A stretch of 64,000 nucleotides of DNA from Bacillus sp. OV322 (GTDB lineage: Bacteria; Bacillota; Bacilli; Bacillales; DSM-1321). The stretch covers positions 40,702 through 104,701 of the forward strand of contig NZ_FOMA01000009.1 in NCBI RefSeq assembly GCF_900112495.1, written 5' to 3'. Each line of letters begins with the position of its first letter. The first letter of the stretch is position 1. Of this stretch, positions 45,683 through 54,421 are shown piece by piece. Position numbers and translations under genes: made by a program. The notes below the pieces were generated by a model. It did not search any database. It was not told the DNA's origin and saw nothing but the letters and a program-made list of their open reading frames with translations.

Positions 45683-46888
45683 ATGGCGACATTATTATTG
45701 ATAGCGATTTATCTGGCATTCATCAGTCTCGGGCTTCCAGATTCTTTACTGGGTTCAGCCTGGCCTGTGATGCAGCCGGAATTTGAGCAGTCCCTTGAAA
45801 CAGCCGGTTATATTTTTATGGCGATTGCGTCCGGCACAATTGTTTCAAGTTTAGCCAGCGGCTGGCTGTATAGACGCTTAGGAACCGGGAACGTTACATT
45901 TGCCAGTGTGATTTTGACGGCGGCGGCTCTTCTGGGCTATTCCTATTCATCGTCCCTCGTCTGGCTTATTCTCTTCGCAGTGCCGCTCGGTCTTGGTGCA
46001 GGAGCGATTGACTCTGTGTTAAACAACTATGTCGCCCTTCATTATAAAGCCCATCATATGAGCTGGCTGCATTGTTTCTGGGGAGTGGGGGCAAGCACAG
46101 GGCCTATTATCATGTCACATTACATTACAGGTCAAGGATCATGGAGAGCTGGCTATTTCACCATATCGATTCTGCAATTTAGCTTAGCGTTTGTCCTCTT
46201 ATTAGTGCTGCCGTTGTGGTCCAAAGTATCAAAAATTTCGGAAAGCAAAGCTGAAGCATCCTATCATATAGAGCCAGCCGAACCTATAAGCGGGAAAACA
46301 AGACCGCTTTCAATCAAAGGAGTCAAGTTTGCGCTTGTTTCATTCTTTTTTTACTGTGGTGCCGAATCAACGGTCGGCCTGTGGGGGAGCAGTTTTCTTG
46401 TTCAAAGCAAAGGAATATCAGCAGCCGGTGCAGCTCAGTGGATATCGCTGTATTATGCCGGAATTACAATAGGAAGGCTTATCACTGGGTTCATTACCCT
46501 AAAAATCAGCAGCAAAATGCTGATTCGGACGGGGCAGATCATTGCGCTTATGGGTGCAGTGATCCTGATTCTGCCTCTGCCCGCTTTTATATCACTTCCT
46601 GGCCTGATTTTGGCGGGTCTCGGCTTGGCCCCTATTTTTCCCTGCATGATTCATGAAACACCAATACGGTTTGGCAAGCATCATTCGCAATCCATCATTG
46701 GCTTTCAGATGGCGGCTGCCTATACGGGCACGACTTTTCTGCCGCCATTACTCGGAATCCTTGCTTCACATACGTCCATTGGCATATTTCCGTTCCTTGC
46801 GGCCGTTTACATGATGGCGATGCTTTTTACATCTGAAAAAATTAATAAAATTATAAAAATCAGGGTGGAGCAAAATATTGCAGGGTGA
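45683..46888 (+). CDS. MFS transporter, FucP/sugar-type
   Basis: 401 residues with 12 membrane segments. Begins FISLGLPDSLLGSAWPVMQPEFEQSLETAGYIFMAIASGTIVSSLASGWL and has GAGAIDSVLNNYVALHYKAHHMSWLHCFWGVGASTGPIIM, typical of FucP-like sugar MFS. Follows the ROK gene by 17 bp. Probably imports a sugar; which one is unknown. Confidence 0.9.
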   Translation: MATLLLIAIYLAFISLGLPDSLLGSAWPVMQPEFEQSLETAGYIFMAIASGTIVSSLASGWLYRRLGTGNVTFASVILTAAALLGYSYSSSLVWLILFAVPLGLGAGAIDSVLNNYVALHYKAHHMSWLHCFWGVGASTGPIIMSHYITGQGSWRAGYFTISILQFSLAFVLLLVLPLWSKVSKISESKAEASYHIEPAEPISGKTRPLSIKGVKFALVSFFFYCGAESTVGLWGSSFLVQSKGISAAGAAQWISLYYAGITIGRLITGFITLKISSKMLIRTGQIIALMGAVILILPLPAFISLPGLILAGLGLAPIFPCMIHETPIRFGKHHSQSIIGFQMAAAYTGTTFLPPLLGILASHTSIGIFPFLAAVYMMAMLFTSEKINKIIKIRVEQNIAG

Positions 46889-46921
46889 ATAAATCCTGCT
46901 AACCATTAAGGAGAGAGTGCA

Positions 46922-47482
46922 ATGAAAACAGAAAAAGAGAAAATGATACTAGGAGAAATGTATAATCCCGCTGATCCACAATTAGCAGAAGGCCGCGTAA
47001 GTGCCCGCCGCCAGGTCAGGATTTTTAATGAAACACTGGAAACGGAGATCGATAAACGAACAGAGTTACTGAAGGAGCTATTCGGTTCCACAGGCAATGG
47101 CTTATATATAGAACCGAATTTCCGTTGTGATTATGGCTATAACATCTTTGTTGGAGAAAATTTTTATGCAAACTTTGACTGCGTCATTCTGGATGTATGT
47201 GAAGTCAAAATGGGTAATAACTGTTTTCTTGCCCCAGGGGTGCATATTTACACAGCCACACATCCCCTTAATCCGGCAGAACGGAATTCCGGATTAGAAT
47301 ATGGCAAGCCGGTCACTATCGGAAATAACGTCTGGATAGGCGGAAGAGCTGTCATCAACCCGGGAGTAACCATCGGTAACAATGCCGTTATCGCTTCAGG
47401 TGCAGTCGTGACAAAGGACGTGCCGGATAACGTGGTTGTTGGAGGAAATCCTGCAAAAATCATTAAGCATATTGAATTGTGA
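46922..47482 (+). CDS. maa: Maltose/galactoside O-acetyltransferase (left-handed beta-helix)
   Basis: 186 residues, normal for Maa/LacA. N-terminal helix [23 protein letters not shown]; hexapeptide repeats from about 70; catalytic His in [44 protein letters not shown]. It transfers acetyl from acetyl-CoA to a sugar, perhaps to detoxify non-metabolised sugar brought in by the MFS protein. Third gene of the ROK cassette. Confidence 0.93.
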   Translation: MKTEKEKMILGEMYNPADPQLAEGRVSARRQVRIFNETLETEIDKRTELLKELFGSTGNGLYIEPNFRCDYGYNIFVGENFYANFDCVILDVCEVKMGNNCFLAPGVHIYTATHPLNPAERNSGLEYGKPVTIGNNVWIGGRAVINPGVTIGNNAVIASGAVVTKDVPDNVVVGGNPAKIIKHIEL

Positions 47483-47507
47483 AGCTGGATAGATGGGGGA
47501 AGGGTTT

Positions 47508-48289
47508 ATGGACAGCGTAAACAATGTGCTAGATTTATATTTTGATAATCTTGAAAAAGAGATGCCAGATAATCTTGAAGCATTCTACCTTTATGGCTCA
47601 TCATCGCTCGGCGCGTATCAGGAAGGCAGCAGCGATATTGATTTTATTGCGGTTATTAAGAAGAAAGCAGCTGCTGAAGATATACAAATATTAAAAAGGG
47701 TTCATCAGCTTATGCACAAAAATTCCAAGATCCCTTTAGATGGCTGGTATGTTATACAGGGAGATCTGGGCTGCAGGGACAAAAAAGAAATTCCCGCCCT
47801 CCGCTTTAATGAAGGCAAGTTTTATGGTGAAAACTTGTTTGATAAAAACTCCATTGATGCGTATCAATTAAAAAAATACGGAATCACTGTAAAAGGCCCA
47901 AGCTAGACGTGGACTGGGACATATTATTGGTAAATATGAGGAATAATCTTAACACCTATTGGGAGAACTGGGTTTATAGCTGCAGAAAATTCCCCTCAGT
48001 CCGATACATATATTCGCTAGCTAGTCTGAACTGTATTGAATGGGGAGTATTAGGAATTTCACGACTTTATTTTACTTTTAGAGAATACGACATCACCTCC
48101 AAGGCAGGTGCGGGTGAATATGGATTGCAAACTGTGCCTGAGAAGTGGCATAAAATTATTCATGAATCACTAAGGCTTAGGAAAGGCATCAAGAAATCCT
48201 CCTACAAATCTGTATTTGAGAGGCGAAGAGACGCGCTGGGGTATATGGAGTATATGATAGTGGAGTGCAATGGGCTCTTTAAAGATTAA
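47508..48289 (+). pseudogene. AadA-type nucleotidyltransferase, one frameshift
   Basis: ATG 47508 opens DSVNNVLDLYFDNLEKEMPDNLEAFYLYGSSSLGAYQEGSSDIDFIAVI, with the GS-x-SDID nucleotidyltransferase motif. The frame stops at 47906; the other frame continues KLDVDWDILLVNMRNNLNTYWENW...FERRRDALGYMEYMI to 48289, which is the C-terminal (DUF4111-like) half. One base lost near AAAGGCCCAAG divides a ~260-residue aminoglycoside-adenylyltransferase-like protein. Confidence 0.82.
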
Positions 48290-48456
48290 ATTAGCTTATA
48301 ATGCAAAGAATATATTTATAGAATACAGCCTTAATTACATGGTGAAAAGTGCCCTAAGATTTCATTGGGTGAGAAAAAAAGCAGCCATTCTATGAGGTAA
48401 TGGCTGTATTCATTATCAATAGCTGCTTCGTGAATTAAAGATAAAGTACTTAATTG

Positions 48457-48939
48457 TTATTTAGAAATAATCGGGACCCATAATTCATGACGCGGCTTAT
48501 GCCCGGGTCCGTAATAGCATTCTATACAAGGCAAACTAGCAAGTTCATATCCTGAGGAGGGAAGCCATTCAGAATATAAACGTTTCCAGGCCTCCGTAAT
48601 ATTCGGGAAAACAGCCCAAGTACTTGGCGGCAAGATTTGTGTTTGCATTTCTTCAGGTACCTCGCCATCATAACGTACCCCCATAAAATAATTGATTTCT
48701 TCATCAGTGATGGCTGCTTCATTTCCGCAAACGCCTAAAATTCCTTCTAGTGAACATTTGGGATTCTCCCAGGACATATCTTTTAATTCTTGCATGAAAC
48801 CTTCTTTTTTCGCCTTGCTCCAAAGTGATGGAATAGTTTTGAAGGCTCTGTTTGTTTTAACTGGTCTACCTCTACCTGCAATTATTATCTCAAAATCTAA
48901 ATTCTCGATTCTATACTCGATTTCAGTGTCTCCCTTTAT
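48457..48939 (-). CDS. GyrI-like small-molecule-binding domain protein, start unclear
   Basis: The open frame begins after a stop at 48940-48942 and reads EIEYRIENLDFEIIIAGRGRPVKTNRAFKTIPSLWSKAKKEGFMQELKD...YELASLPCIECYYGPGHKPRHELWVPI: a full GyrI-like domain. No ATG/GTG/TTG occurs before residue ~45 (ATG 48795). In AraC relatives such a domain follows an HTH, absent here. Either a truncated AraC-type gene or a rare start (AAGGGAG lies close by). Confidence 0.6.
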   Translation of the reverse strand: MKGDTEIEYRIENLDFEIIIAGRGRPVKTNRAFKTIPSLWSKAKKEGFMQELKDMSWENPKCSLEGILGVCGNEAAITDEEINYFMGVRYDGEVPEEMQTQILPPSTWAVFPNITEAWKRLYSEWLPSSGYELASLPCIECYYGPGHKPRHELWVPIISK

Positions 48940-49105
48940 TCATTATTGAAAGGATATTTTTAGGAATTTATTGGAACAGGCTTTTGTAAATATAATACCA
49001 TAAAAAGTAAATTTATCCCTGTCGTACTGTCAAGTTTGATCAGTATTCAATATGGTCTATTCCACGGTGGAATTATATAAGTTTTCTAAAGATGGAGATA
49101 AATAA

Positions 49106-49938
49106 CTAGCTCAACTTTCGCATACTGAAATAGGCAGATATGTCTTGATATAAGCCAGCTAGCTATTGTTGTAATTGACTTTTGATTAACTTTTGGATTT
49201 TCTTGTTACTCTCTTTCCGGGTATCTTGAAGAAGCTCGATTATTGCTGAAGCACATTAGCCCAATCAAGGTCACTGATGTTCACAAAACATACCGGCCAA
49301 TGTTATTTGGTCCGTGCTACATCGATTTTGCCAGGATAGTACAATGTATCGTGTAAAGACAAATCGTCTATGACTAATTAAGGAATCATAAGAACGACCT
49401 TGATACTCCTTTTGGAGTTTTAATAAGGATTTCGTCGTTTAGAAAAAGACCTCAATGTCCCATCTCATGCTGTAAATTCTGATGATTTCTTGGTCACTTA
49501 ACGTACAGTTTGTACTTAAAATAGTTAGCCACTCACTCTTTTTATTACGGTTGACAACGAAGACCATTTTGACTGGAACCCCATTGGCTTGGTTGGTATA
49601 TATGGAGCGAAGAAGCCCTTTTTTTCCTTGAATGGGTGTGCTAAACTATAAAGTTCATTTAAACTGACACGATCACCATCTACAAAGTATCGTTACTTTA
49701 AATTCTTAACCATGCCAATTACATCAAGCCCTAGTTCTTTGATGTTCTTAATGAGTGGTTGATGGGTAAACCAAGTATCCATCAACACAAAAGAGGCATC
49801 AACCCCAGCATCCAATGCACGTTGAATCCTATCTGGAATTTGTTCTGGTGGCTTCAAGGCGTCGTTTATAGCCTGAGCTGCGATTATCGATTTTACTTGT
49901 TGTTCCGCTAATTTGGCTTGTTTTTGAGCTCAATAATG
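49106..49938 (-). pseudogene. IS4-family transposase, C-terminal part, with stops and frameshifts
   Basis: Reads AEQQVKSIIAAQAINDALKPPEQIPDRIQRALDAGVDASFVLMDTWFTHQPLIKNIKELGLDVIGMVKNLK-stop-RYFVDGDRVSLNELYSLAHPF..SIYTNQANGVPVKMVFVVNRNKKSEWLTILSTNCTLSDQEIIRIYSMRWDIEVFF (catalytic Asp in LMDTWF, Glu in WDIEVFF), then KSLLKLQKEYQGRSYDSLISH. An alternate frame at the start gives IDNRSSGYKRR, known from this transposase group. Several stops: inactive. Confidence 0.85.
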
Positions 49939-50590
49939 AAAAGTGATTAGGATTTAATGAGATTCTAATATCTTAGTTAACAATTTAAAAAAACTTAGCT
50001 CACATTATGTACTGATACAAAGCTGTTCATAAAATCAATGAGCTGCAGTTTTTTGATGAGAGAGATGCATAGGATCGTGTAAAGAATGGAGTGAACGGAC
50101 TTTCTAATCACTACTTTATTCTATACTCTGCTAAACGTTTGTCCATTTCCCTTCTGTATATTTTACATATTTTATAAGATAAGGATAGGGGGAGCACGCT
50201 TTTAAACTATTAGTTATTGTCACCGGTTTGGATATTAATCCCCGATAATCGTGCATGATTTAAATAGGAAAAGCGGATTTTTGGACATGCCAATTGTGGT
50301 GATCATGACGAATAGCTTGGAGAATGTATCGATGCTTAGGGTATGGTTACTATAGCAATTATCGGGATTTACCGATTTCGTTAATAACTAGCAGGGGCAA
50401 ACCAGCAATGTAGCACACTCTGGATTAGAGACAGATTTAAACTGGCTGGACAAGTTTTCATTGCGGGTAGCGGTAAAACTGATATAACAATCTACTAGCA
50501 AAGACTAATTGCATCGAATTTTAAGTTATATGATACCACTTCCCTTACAACCATGTTGGCCGTTTTAATGCAAAGGAAAGGGGACATAAA
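49939..50590. other. 652-bp non-coding stretch inside the IS4-like unit
   Basis: No frame of convincing length. It contains AAAGGAAAGGGGAC, the ribosome site of the phaC-like gene. It does not continue the transposase, so it came with the phaC-like gene or is old flanking DNA. Confidence 0.45.
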
Positions 50591-51664
50591 ATGAGTAATG
50601 GTAAACAAGACAACAGCAAGGGCACAAAAGGGCTCACACCCAAATGGAAACAAGCATTAATGACCCTGAAGGCTCCTATGCCTGAAATGGGAGTTACGAA
50701 AAGAGAACACGTTTGGAAGAAAAATAAGGCAACTTTGTGGTATTACCCTCCGGTTGAAAAAAAATACAGGGTGCCAGTTTTTATTGTTTACTCACTGATA
50801 AATCAGCCGGTCATACTGGATCTAGGACCAGGCATGAGTATGATCGAGGCTTTTGGTAAAGAAGGGTACGAGGTGTATCTACTGGATTTCGGCAGCCCTG
50901 GATACGAAGACGGAGAAACGAATATCGACAACTATATTCTGGATTATATTCAAAAAGGTGTTCAAAGGGCGCTTAGGCATTCGGGGGCAAAGGAGATAAC
51001 AATCATCGGTTCCTGTATTGGAGGGACACTTGTTGCCATGTATGCTGCTGTAGCTGATGAACCGATAAAAAATCTTATACTTTCAGCAGCACCTGTAGAT
51101 TTCAGCCACTCTCCGACATTTGATCAATGGGCAGAAGCAATTCGGGAGGATTCTGTAAATTTTGATGAATTTCTGGATGCCATTCACATAATCCCTGCAG
51201 GCTATGTGAAAAAGGGAATGCGTTTAATTACCTCCCCAATATATTACTCTCCTTATCTCTCACTCCTCAACAAGGCCGATGATCCACAATATGTCGCCAG
51301 TTGGCGTCGTCTCAATGCCTGGACCAATGGGCACATTCCATTGACTGGGGCAGCTATAAAACAAATGATGCATGATTGGGTCAGGCATAATAAACTCGTC
51401 AAGGACACTCTTTATATTAAGGACAAAAGGGCTTCTCTTAAGAATATCAAAAGTAATCTCCTTGTGGTTACTACCGAAAATGAAAATCTAGTGCCATTTG
51501 AAATGATCAAGCCAGTGATGAACCTTGTTTCAAGTAAAGATAAAACGTACCGAGTTCTGGAACGTGGACATGCCACAATCAGTATAACCGACACTTTGCC
51601 TCTTTATATTGCTGAATGGCTTCCTTCGAGATCTGAGCCGATAAGAAAAGGGAACGAATTTTAA
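50591..51664 (+). CDS. phaC: PHA synthase-like protein (PhaC, class III/IV type)
   Basis: 357 residues, the length of class III/IV PhaC. The alpha/beta hydrolase core shows VFIVYSLINQPVILDLGPGMSMIEAFGKEGYEVYLLDFGSPG and the lipase-like box G140-S-C142-I-G144 with the nucleophilic Cys typical of synthases, and His 327 in ERGHATI. The usual catalytic Asp (xDH(I/V)) is not seen: the region reads TENENLVP, with Asn 297 at the expected place. No phaE, phaR, phaP or phaB nearby. It may make polyhydroxybutyrate with a distant partner, or be a divergent hydrolase. Confidence 0.78.
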   Translation: MSNGKQDNSKGTKGLTPKWKQALMTLKAPMPEMGVTKREHVWKKNKATLWYYPPVEKKYRVPVFIVYSLINQPVILDLGPGMSMIEAFGKEGYEVYLLDFGSPGYEDGETNIDNYILDYIQKGVQRALRHSGAKEITIIGSCIGGTLVAMYAAVADEPIKNLILSAAPVDFSHSPTFDQWAEAIREDSVNFDEFLDAIHIIPAGYVKKGMRLITSPIYYSPYLSLLNKADDPQYVASWRRLNAWTNGHIPLTGAAIKQMMHDWVRHNKLVKDTLYIKDKRASLKNIKSNLLVVTTENENLVPFEMIKPVMNLVSSKDKTYRVLERGHATISITDTLPLYIAEWLPSRSEPIRKGNEF

Positions 51665-51866
51665 TGTGCCACGGATTATCCAAAGTGGCCCTGAGTAATT
51701 CACTTTCTGTAAACAAAATACACCTTAAGGATTGCCCATTTTCAGCAGAGTTTCTTGGGTACAGCTTGATCATTTCTTGACTGGTTTTTCGAAAGAAAAT
51801 CAATAGAAAGGCTGAAATAGGTTTGCCAATAGCTTAAGGTTTAGGGCAGGGAAATCGGAAGATTTT

Positions 51867-52070
51867 TTAAGTTTCTAGCGTCCGGAACCAGTTCTTATTT
51901 TCAAAGATCAAACAAAAAATCACTTGAAAAAGATACCCACAAGAAAAGCCAATAGACTTTGTGATACCGGCTTTTTTTAGAGGTTTTAGCACCTGTAATT
52001 CTTTAATTGTGGATGTAAGTTCATTTGGTAGTTGCTTATGTTGTCCATTATTCGCTATCATATAGGAGGC
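51867..52070 (-). pseudogene. IS4-family transposase, N-terminal part
   Basis: Reads MIANNGQHKQLPNELTSTIKELQVLKPLKKAGITKSIGFSCGYLFQVIFCLIFENKNWFRTLET and ends, which matches the N-terminus of IS4-type transposases of the LMDTWF group whose C-terminal part lies at 49106-49938. About 90 residues of the middle of the protein are missing between the two fragments. Confidence 0.75.
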
Positions 52071-52277
52071 ACCTCTTCTGTATGGATAATTTGATTCTCG
52101 ACAAATCAACTATACCAAACGATGAGGTGCTTTTTCATGCTTATTTTTAAAGGCAAGTACCCTAGGTTAAACAACATTGAACATTACAGCCATTTAAACT
52201 CAACATATTTTTCTAGGTGCGAAGGTTGAGTAACTAGCATGCAATTGTCTACTATTTAGCGCGGATGGTTCTTAAGC

Positions 52278-52375
52278 GCATGATTGATGTGAGAAGTCGC
52301 ATGATTTTTCCGGAAACCTGCACGATTATCCTGCAAAGCAGCATGATTTATATGTAAAGCAGCATGATTCCTTAC
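52278..52375. repeat. Array of 21-bp units (GCATGATT type), 4-5 copies
   Basis: GCATGATT or GCACGATT begins at 52278, 52299, 52320, 52341 and 52362: exact 21-bp spacing, variable middle, AA near the end of most units. Confidence 0.9.
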
Positions 52376-52411
52376 AGTGGGCATTAAAAGTCCTTAAGTA
52401 TTAAGAAATGA

Positions 52412-52440
52412 TTGAAAAATCAGTAAATAACTGGTAGTAT
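52412..52440 (+). promoter_or_regulatory. Promoter of the T-box leader
   Basis: TTGAAA (52412-52417), 17 bp, TAGTAT (52435-52440). Confidence 0.6.
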
Positions 52441-52459
52441 ATAAAAAATCGCATATAAA

Positions 52460-52735
52460 AGACGATGAAGAGATGAGTAGCTGAGTAAGAGTTGTTTACA
52501 GAGAGCTCCTGCCTTGCTGAAAGGGAGCAATAATCTGCTTAATGAATAAAGACTTGGAGTTTCATGGCCCTGTGCGGGGTAACATGACGGATTCTTCCGA
52601 TATCAAGATAGGGTATTTTACCCGAAAAGGCTGATGCAGCGATGTATCAGCAAACTGAGGTGGTACCGCGAAGCTATCTATAACTCTCGCCCTCAAGACA
52701 GTTGTCTTGGAGGCGGGAGTTTTTTCGTTTTTTTT
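52460..52735 (+). promoter_or_regulatory. T-box leader (tRNA-sensing riboswitch) with terminator
   Basis: Stem I features: GATGAGTAG with the AGTA bulge, CAGAGAGCTCC...GCTGAAAGGGAGC distal loop. The T-box GAGGTGGTACCGCG lies at 52657-52670, and a strong terminator (ACTCTCGCC...GGCGGGAGT, T6) at 52683-52727. Uncharged tRNA should favour the antiterminator and allow expression of the GNAT and peptidase E genes. I could not settle the specifier codon by eye. Confidence 0.9.
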
Positions 52736-52756
52736 TTAGAAATGGAGGGTAAGGCA

Positions 52757-53320
52757 GTGAATCCAATATTATTTGAAGTCCCATCGCAAATAGAAACAAG
52801 CCGATTAATTTTGAGAGCTCCCCGGCAGAAGGGTGACGGAATCGTCGTGAATAACGCAATAAGGGCTTCTTTTACTGAATTGAAAGCATGGCTGCCATTT
52901 GCTCAAACCATTCCAGAAGTTGAAGAAACAGAAATTAATCTCAGAATAGCTCATGTGAAATTTTTAAAACGAGAAGCTTTCCGCTTTCTGCTTTTTGAAA
53001 AGGAAAACAATGATTTCGTAGGAACAGCAAGCCTTCAGGACATAGATTGGGATATCCCAAGCTGTCAAATCGGTTACTGGATGAATACAGCATTCACAGG
53101 AAAAGGATATATGACAGAAGCGGTACAGGAATTAACAAACCTGGCCCTGAATACGATTTCTTGCAGAAGAGCTGAAATCAGATGTGAAACTGAAAACAGT
53201 AAAAGCCGCGCGATTCCTGAAAAACTTGGCTTTCGTTTGGAAGGGATCCTAAGGAATGAAGATTTGTCCGCAGATGGAAAAAGGCTGACTGACACCTGCA
53301 TTTATTCTGTCATTAAATAA
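52757..53320 (+). CDS. GNAT acetyltransferase (RimJ/RimL type) under T-box control
   Basis: 187 residues from GTG 52757 (GGAGGGTAAG upstream; ATG 52742 possible). ETSRLILRAPRQKGDG at the start; GNAT signature QIGYWMNTAFTGKGYMTEAVQELTNLAL (about 101-128) and RAEIRCETENSKSRAIPEKLGFRLEGILRNE. RimJ-like enzymes acetylate protein N-termini or amino groups of small molecules. The T-box suggests a link with amino acid or aminoacyl-tRNA status. Confidence 0.9.
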   Translation: MNPILFEVPSQIETSRLILRAPRQKGDGIVVNNAIRASFTELKAWLPFAQTIPEVEETEINLRIAHVKFLKREAFRFLLFEKENNDFVGTASLQDIDWDIPSCQIGYWMNTAFTGKGYMTEAVQELTNLALNTISCRRAEIRCETENSKSRAIPEKLGFRLEGILRNEDLSADGKRLTDTCIYSVIK

Positions 53321-53334
53321 CGAGGAGAATGATG

Positions 53335-53979
53335 ATGAAAGTATGTTTAATCGGAGGGGGAAATCCCTCTGCAGGAGAGCTTGACGATGTAATGGATGCT
53401 GTGTCCCGATATACAGATGCCAGTAACAAGGTATTGATTATTCCTTTTGCAACAGAGGAATCAAAACGGGATAAATGGGTTCAATCAGCAAAAATAATGT
53501 TTGCAGACATTGGATTGGTGCAGATTTCCTTGCTTGATGATTCGTTAACAAGTATAGAAATGCAACAGAAGATTGAAACTTGTGAAATCCTATATTTTAC
53601 TGGAGGCAGACCAGAACTGTTAATGAATAGATTGATAGAAAAAAATCTGCTGCAAGCTATTCAAGGATTTTCCGGAATGATGATCGGCGTCAGTGCAGGC
53701 GCACTCATTTTCTGTAAAGACTGTTTGATCACAAAAGACGATGACTATCCAGAAACTCATTTTATAAAAGGTTTGGGAATCTTGGATTACAGCGTGGAAG
53801 TTCATTATGGTGCAACCATTGATGAAGAGCTTATTCCTTTATCTCAGAATAGAGACATCTATGCCATCCCAAATGGAAGTGCAATCCTTTGTGATGGCAA
53901 CATAACGGAGTATATTCATGATGTATATCATTTTAAAGACGGAAATAAACAGTTAATGGGCAGCAATTCTGCTATTTAG
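53335..53979 (+). CDS. Peptidase E-like (S51 family) serine peptidase
   Basis: 214 residues from ATG 53335 (GAGGAG 7 bases upstream). VCLIGGGNPSAGELDDVMDAV, ILYFTGGRPELLMNRL, and the nucleophile Ser in MIGVSAGALIFC, typical of S51/DipE proteins, which cut Asp-Xaa dipeptides or are of the cyanophycinase type. Co-transcribed with the GNAT gene, 14 bp apart, so under the same T-box. Confidence 0.88.
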   Translation: MKVCLIGGGNPSAGELDDVMDAVSRYTDASNKVLIIPFATEESKRDKWVQSAKIMFADIGLVQISLLDDSLTSIEMQQKIETCEILYFTGGRPELLMNRLIEKNLLQAIQGFSGMMIGVSAGALIFCKDCLITKDDDYPETHFIKGLGILDYSVEVHYGATIDEELIPLSQNRDIYAIPNGSAILCDGNITEYIHDVYHFKDGNKQLMGSNSAI

Positions 53980-53996
53980 CAGGGGATTTAAAAGTT

Positions 53997-54070
53997 GCAT
54001 GATTAATAGGTAAAGTCGCATGATTTTGTCAGAAACCTGCACGATTATCTGTAAAAGCTGCATGATTCTT
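53997..54070. repeat. Array of 21-bp units (GCATGATT type), 3-4 copies
   Basis: GCATGATT at 53997, 54018 and 54060, GCACGATT at 54039; exact 21-bp period and same order of variants as the array at 52278. The last unit is cut by repeat copy 10. Confidence 0.9.
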
Positions 54071-54303
54071 AAAGGCTCTTTTTTTAAAGAGTGTTGTTTT
54101 TTAATAAGTACTGCGAGGCACTCCAATAGTTAAGCCAGGTTGATTGGAGTGTAAGGTGCGAGACTCCTGCGGGATAAGCGGGACAGGTGAGACCCCGCAG
54201 GCGCAGCAGAGGAGGCTCACCGCCCGCCCCGCGGAAAGCGAGCATCCTGGAGCGGAAATCAACCATCTTGTTCCATAGCAGCAAAGCTTACGAAAACAGC
54301 CTT
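54071..54303 (-). repeat. MITE-like repeat, copy 10 (full, both ends visible)
   Basis: AAAGGCTCTTTTTTTAAAG ... GCTTACGAAAACAGCCTT, 233 bp, complete core. It is inserted inside or at the edge of the fourth 21-bp unit. Confidence 0.9.
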
Positions 54304-54421
54304 CTGAAAAAATCCACACGATTCCTGGTGGAGTGTCAAGATATTAAAGCGTTTTAATAGATAGTTCCATGTTATAGTAAATTATCATTGAAATATTCAG
54401 AAAAAGGCAGGCGCAGACATA

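Larger units (their letters stand above)
49103..52237. mobile_element. IS4-like unit holding a phaC-like gene, flanked by 7-bp direct repeats
   Basis: TAACTAG occurs at 49103-49109 and 52231-52237. Immediately inside lie inverted ends CTCAACTTTCGCATACTGAA (49110-49129) and, read inward from 52230, CTCAACCTTCGCACCTAGAA, 15 of 20 identical. Within are a transposase N-terminal fragment (right), a C-terminal fragment (left), both minus strand, and between them a phaC-like gene on plus. Either the gene was inserted into an IS after transposition, or it travelled as cargo. Confidence 0.75.

Noticed and set aside
49939..50590. phaP/phaR-like relics upstream of the phaC-like gene
   Set aside because: I translated the stretch in several frames and saw no stretch resembling phasin, PhaR or PhaB.
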